Shown here: piece by piece, positions 22,582 to 22,583 of the stretch
Numbering within the stretch: the first letter of the stretch is position 1
How the letters are laid out: each line of letters opens with the position of its first letter
Assembly (NCBI GenBank): GCA_016839905.1
Contig: JAEOTJ010000455.1
Span: 1 to 22,583, forward strand
Direction: 5' to 3'
From: Promethearchaeota archaeon
GTDB lineage: Archaea; Asgardarchaeota; Lokiarchaeia; Sigynarchaeales; SOKP01
DNA: 22,583 nt
The notes under the pieces: generated by a model
Seen by the model: the letters and a program-made list of their open reading frames with translations, nothing else
Databases searched by the model: none
What the model was told of the DNA's origin: nothing
Translations under genes and position numbers: made by a program

Positions 22582-22583
22582 GA

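Overview
The window is very AT-rich and gene-dense. Most genes start at ATG, but GTG and TTG starts also occur. Many genes are followed directly by oligo-T tracts, and Shine-Dalgarno sites are scarce. The content points to an Asgard archaeon (Promethearchaeota, probably Lokiarchaeia-like). The evidence is two longin-like domain proteins beside a DRG-family TGS GTPase, a Ski2-like archaeal helicase, and a surface protein ending in an archaeal PGY plus transmembrane plus KKRKR sorting tail. The lineage is inferred from gene content and base composition, because there is no rRNA or other marker here.

Layout. 1-1.3 kb (-): a zinc-ribbon multi-pass membrane protein. 1.3-1.8 kb: a gene-free stretch. 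1.8-4.5 kb: a eukaryote-like module made of a longin-like protein and a DRG-like GTPase on the + strand, converging on a second longin-like protein with a helical tail on the - strand. 4.6-7.6 kb (-): a large SF2 helicase, preceded by a small gene broken by two compensating frameshifts at G runs. 7.7-9.8 kb (+): a DnaJ-type zinc-finger protein without a J domain, then a membrane protein with a probable HEPN domain. 9.8-10.5 kb (-): a dodecin and a parvulin. 10.7-13.1 kb (+): pdxS-pdxT (pyridoxal phosphate synthase, overlapping by one base) and a ZIP metal transporter. 13.1-18.0 kb (-): a tightly packed run of a metallophosphatase (frameshifted in an A15 run), a membrane alpha/beta hydrolase-like protein whose nucleophile serine is replaced by glycine, and a flavin-reductase-like protein. 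18.1-19.1 kb (-): a secreted, membrane-anchored zinc-dependent phospholipase C-like protein with every expected metal ligand. 19.3-20.2 kb (+): an AlkC/AlkD-like HEAT-repeat protein. 20.4 kb to the end (-): a large glycosylatable surface protein, cut by the window edge.

The clearest candidate for an undescribed system is the longin / DRG-like GTPase / longin locus at 1797-4458. The GTPase has the full DRG architecture, but its P-loop and G3 motifs are altered. Longin partners of small GTPases are a hallmark of eukaryotic trafficking machinery. A second theme is the cell surface: the zinc phospholipase, the membrane hydrolase, the metallophosphatase and the CTERM-type surface protein lie together in the right-hand third. 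Several single-base frameshifts sit exactly at homopolymers. They may be assembly errors, or transcriptional slippage in the case of the A15 run.
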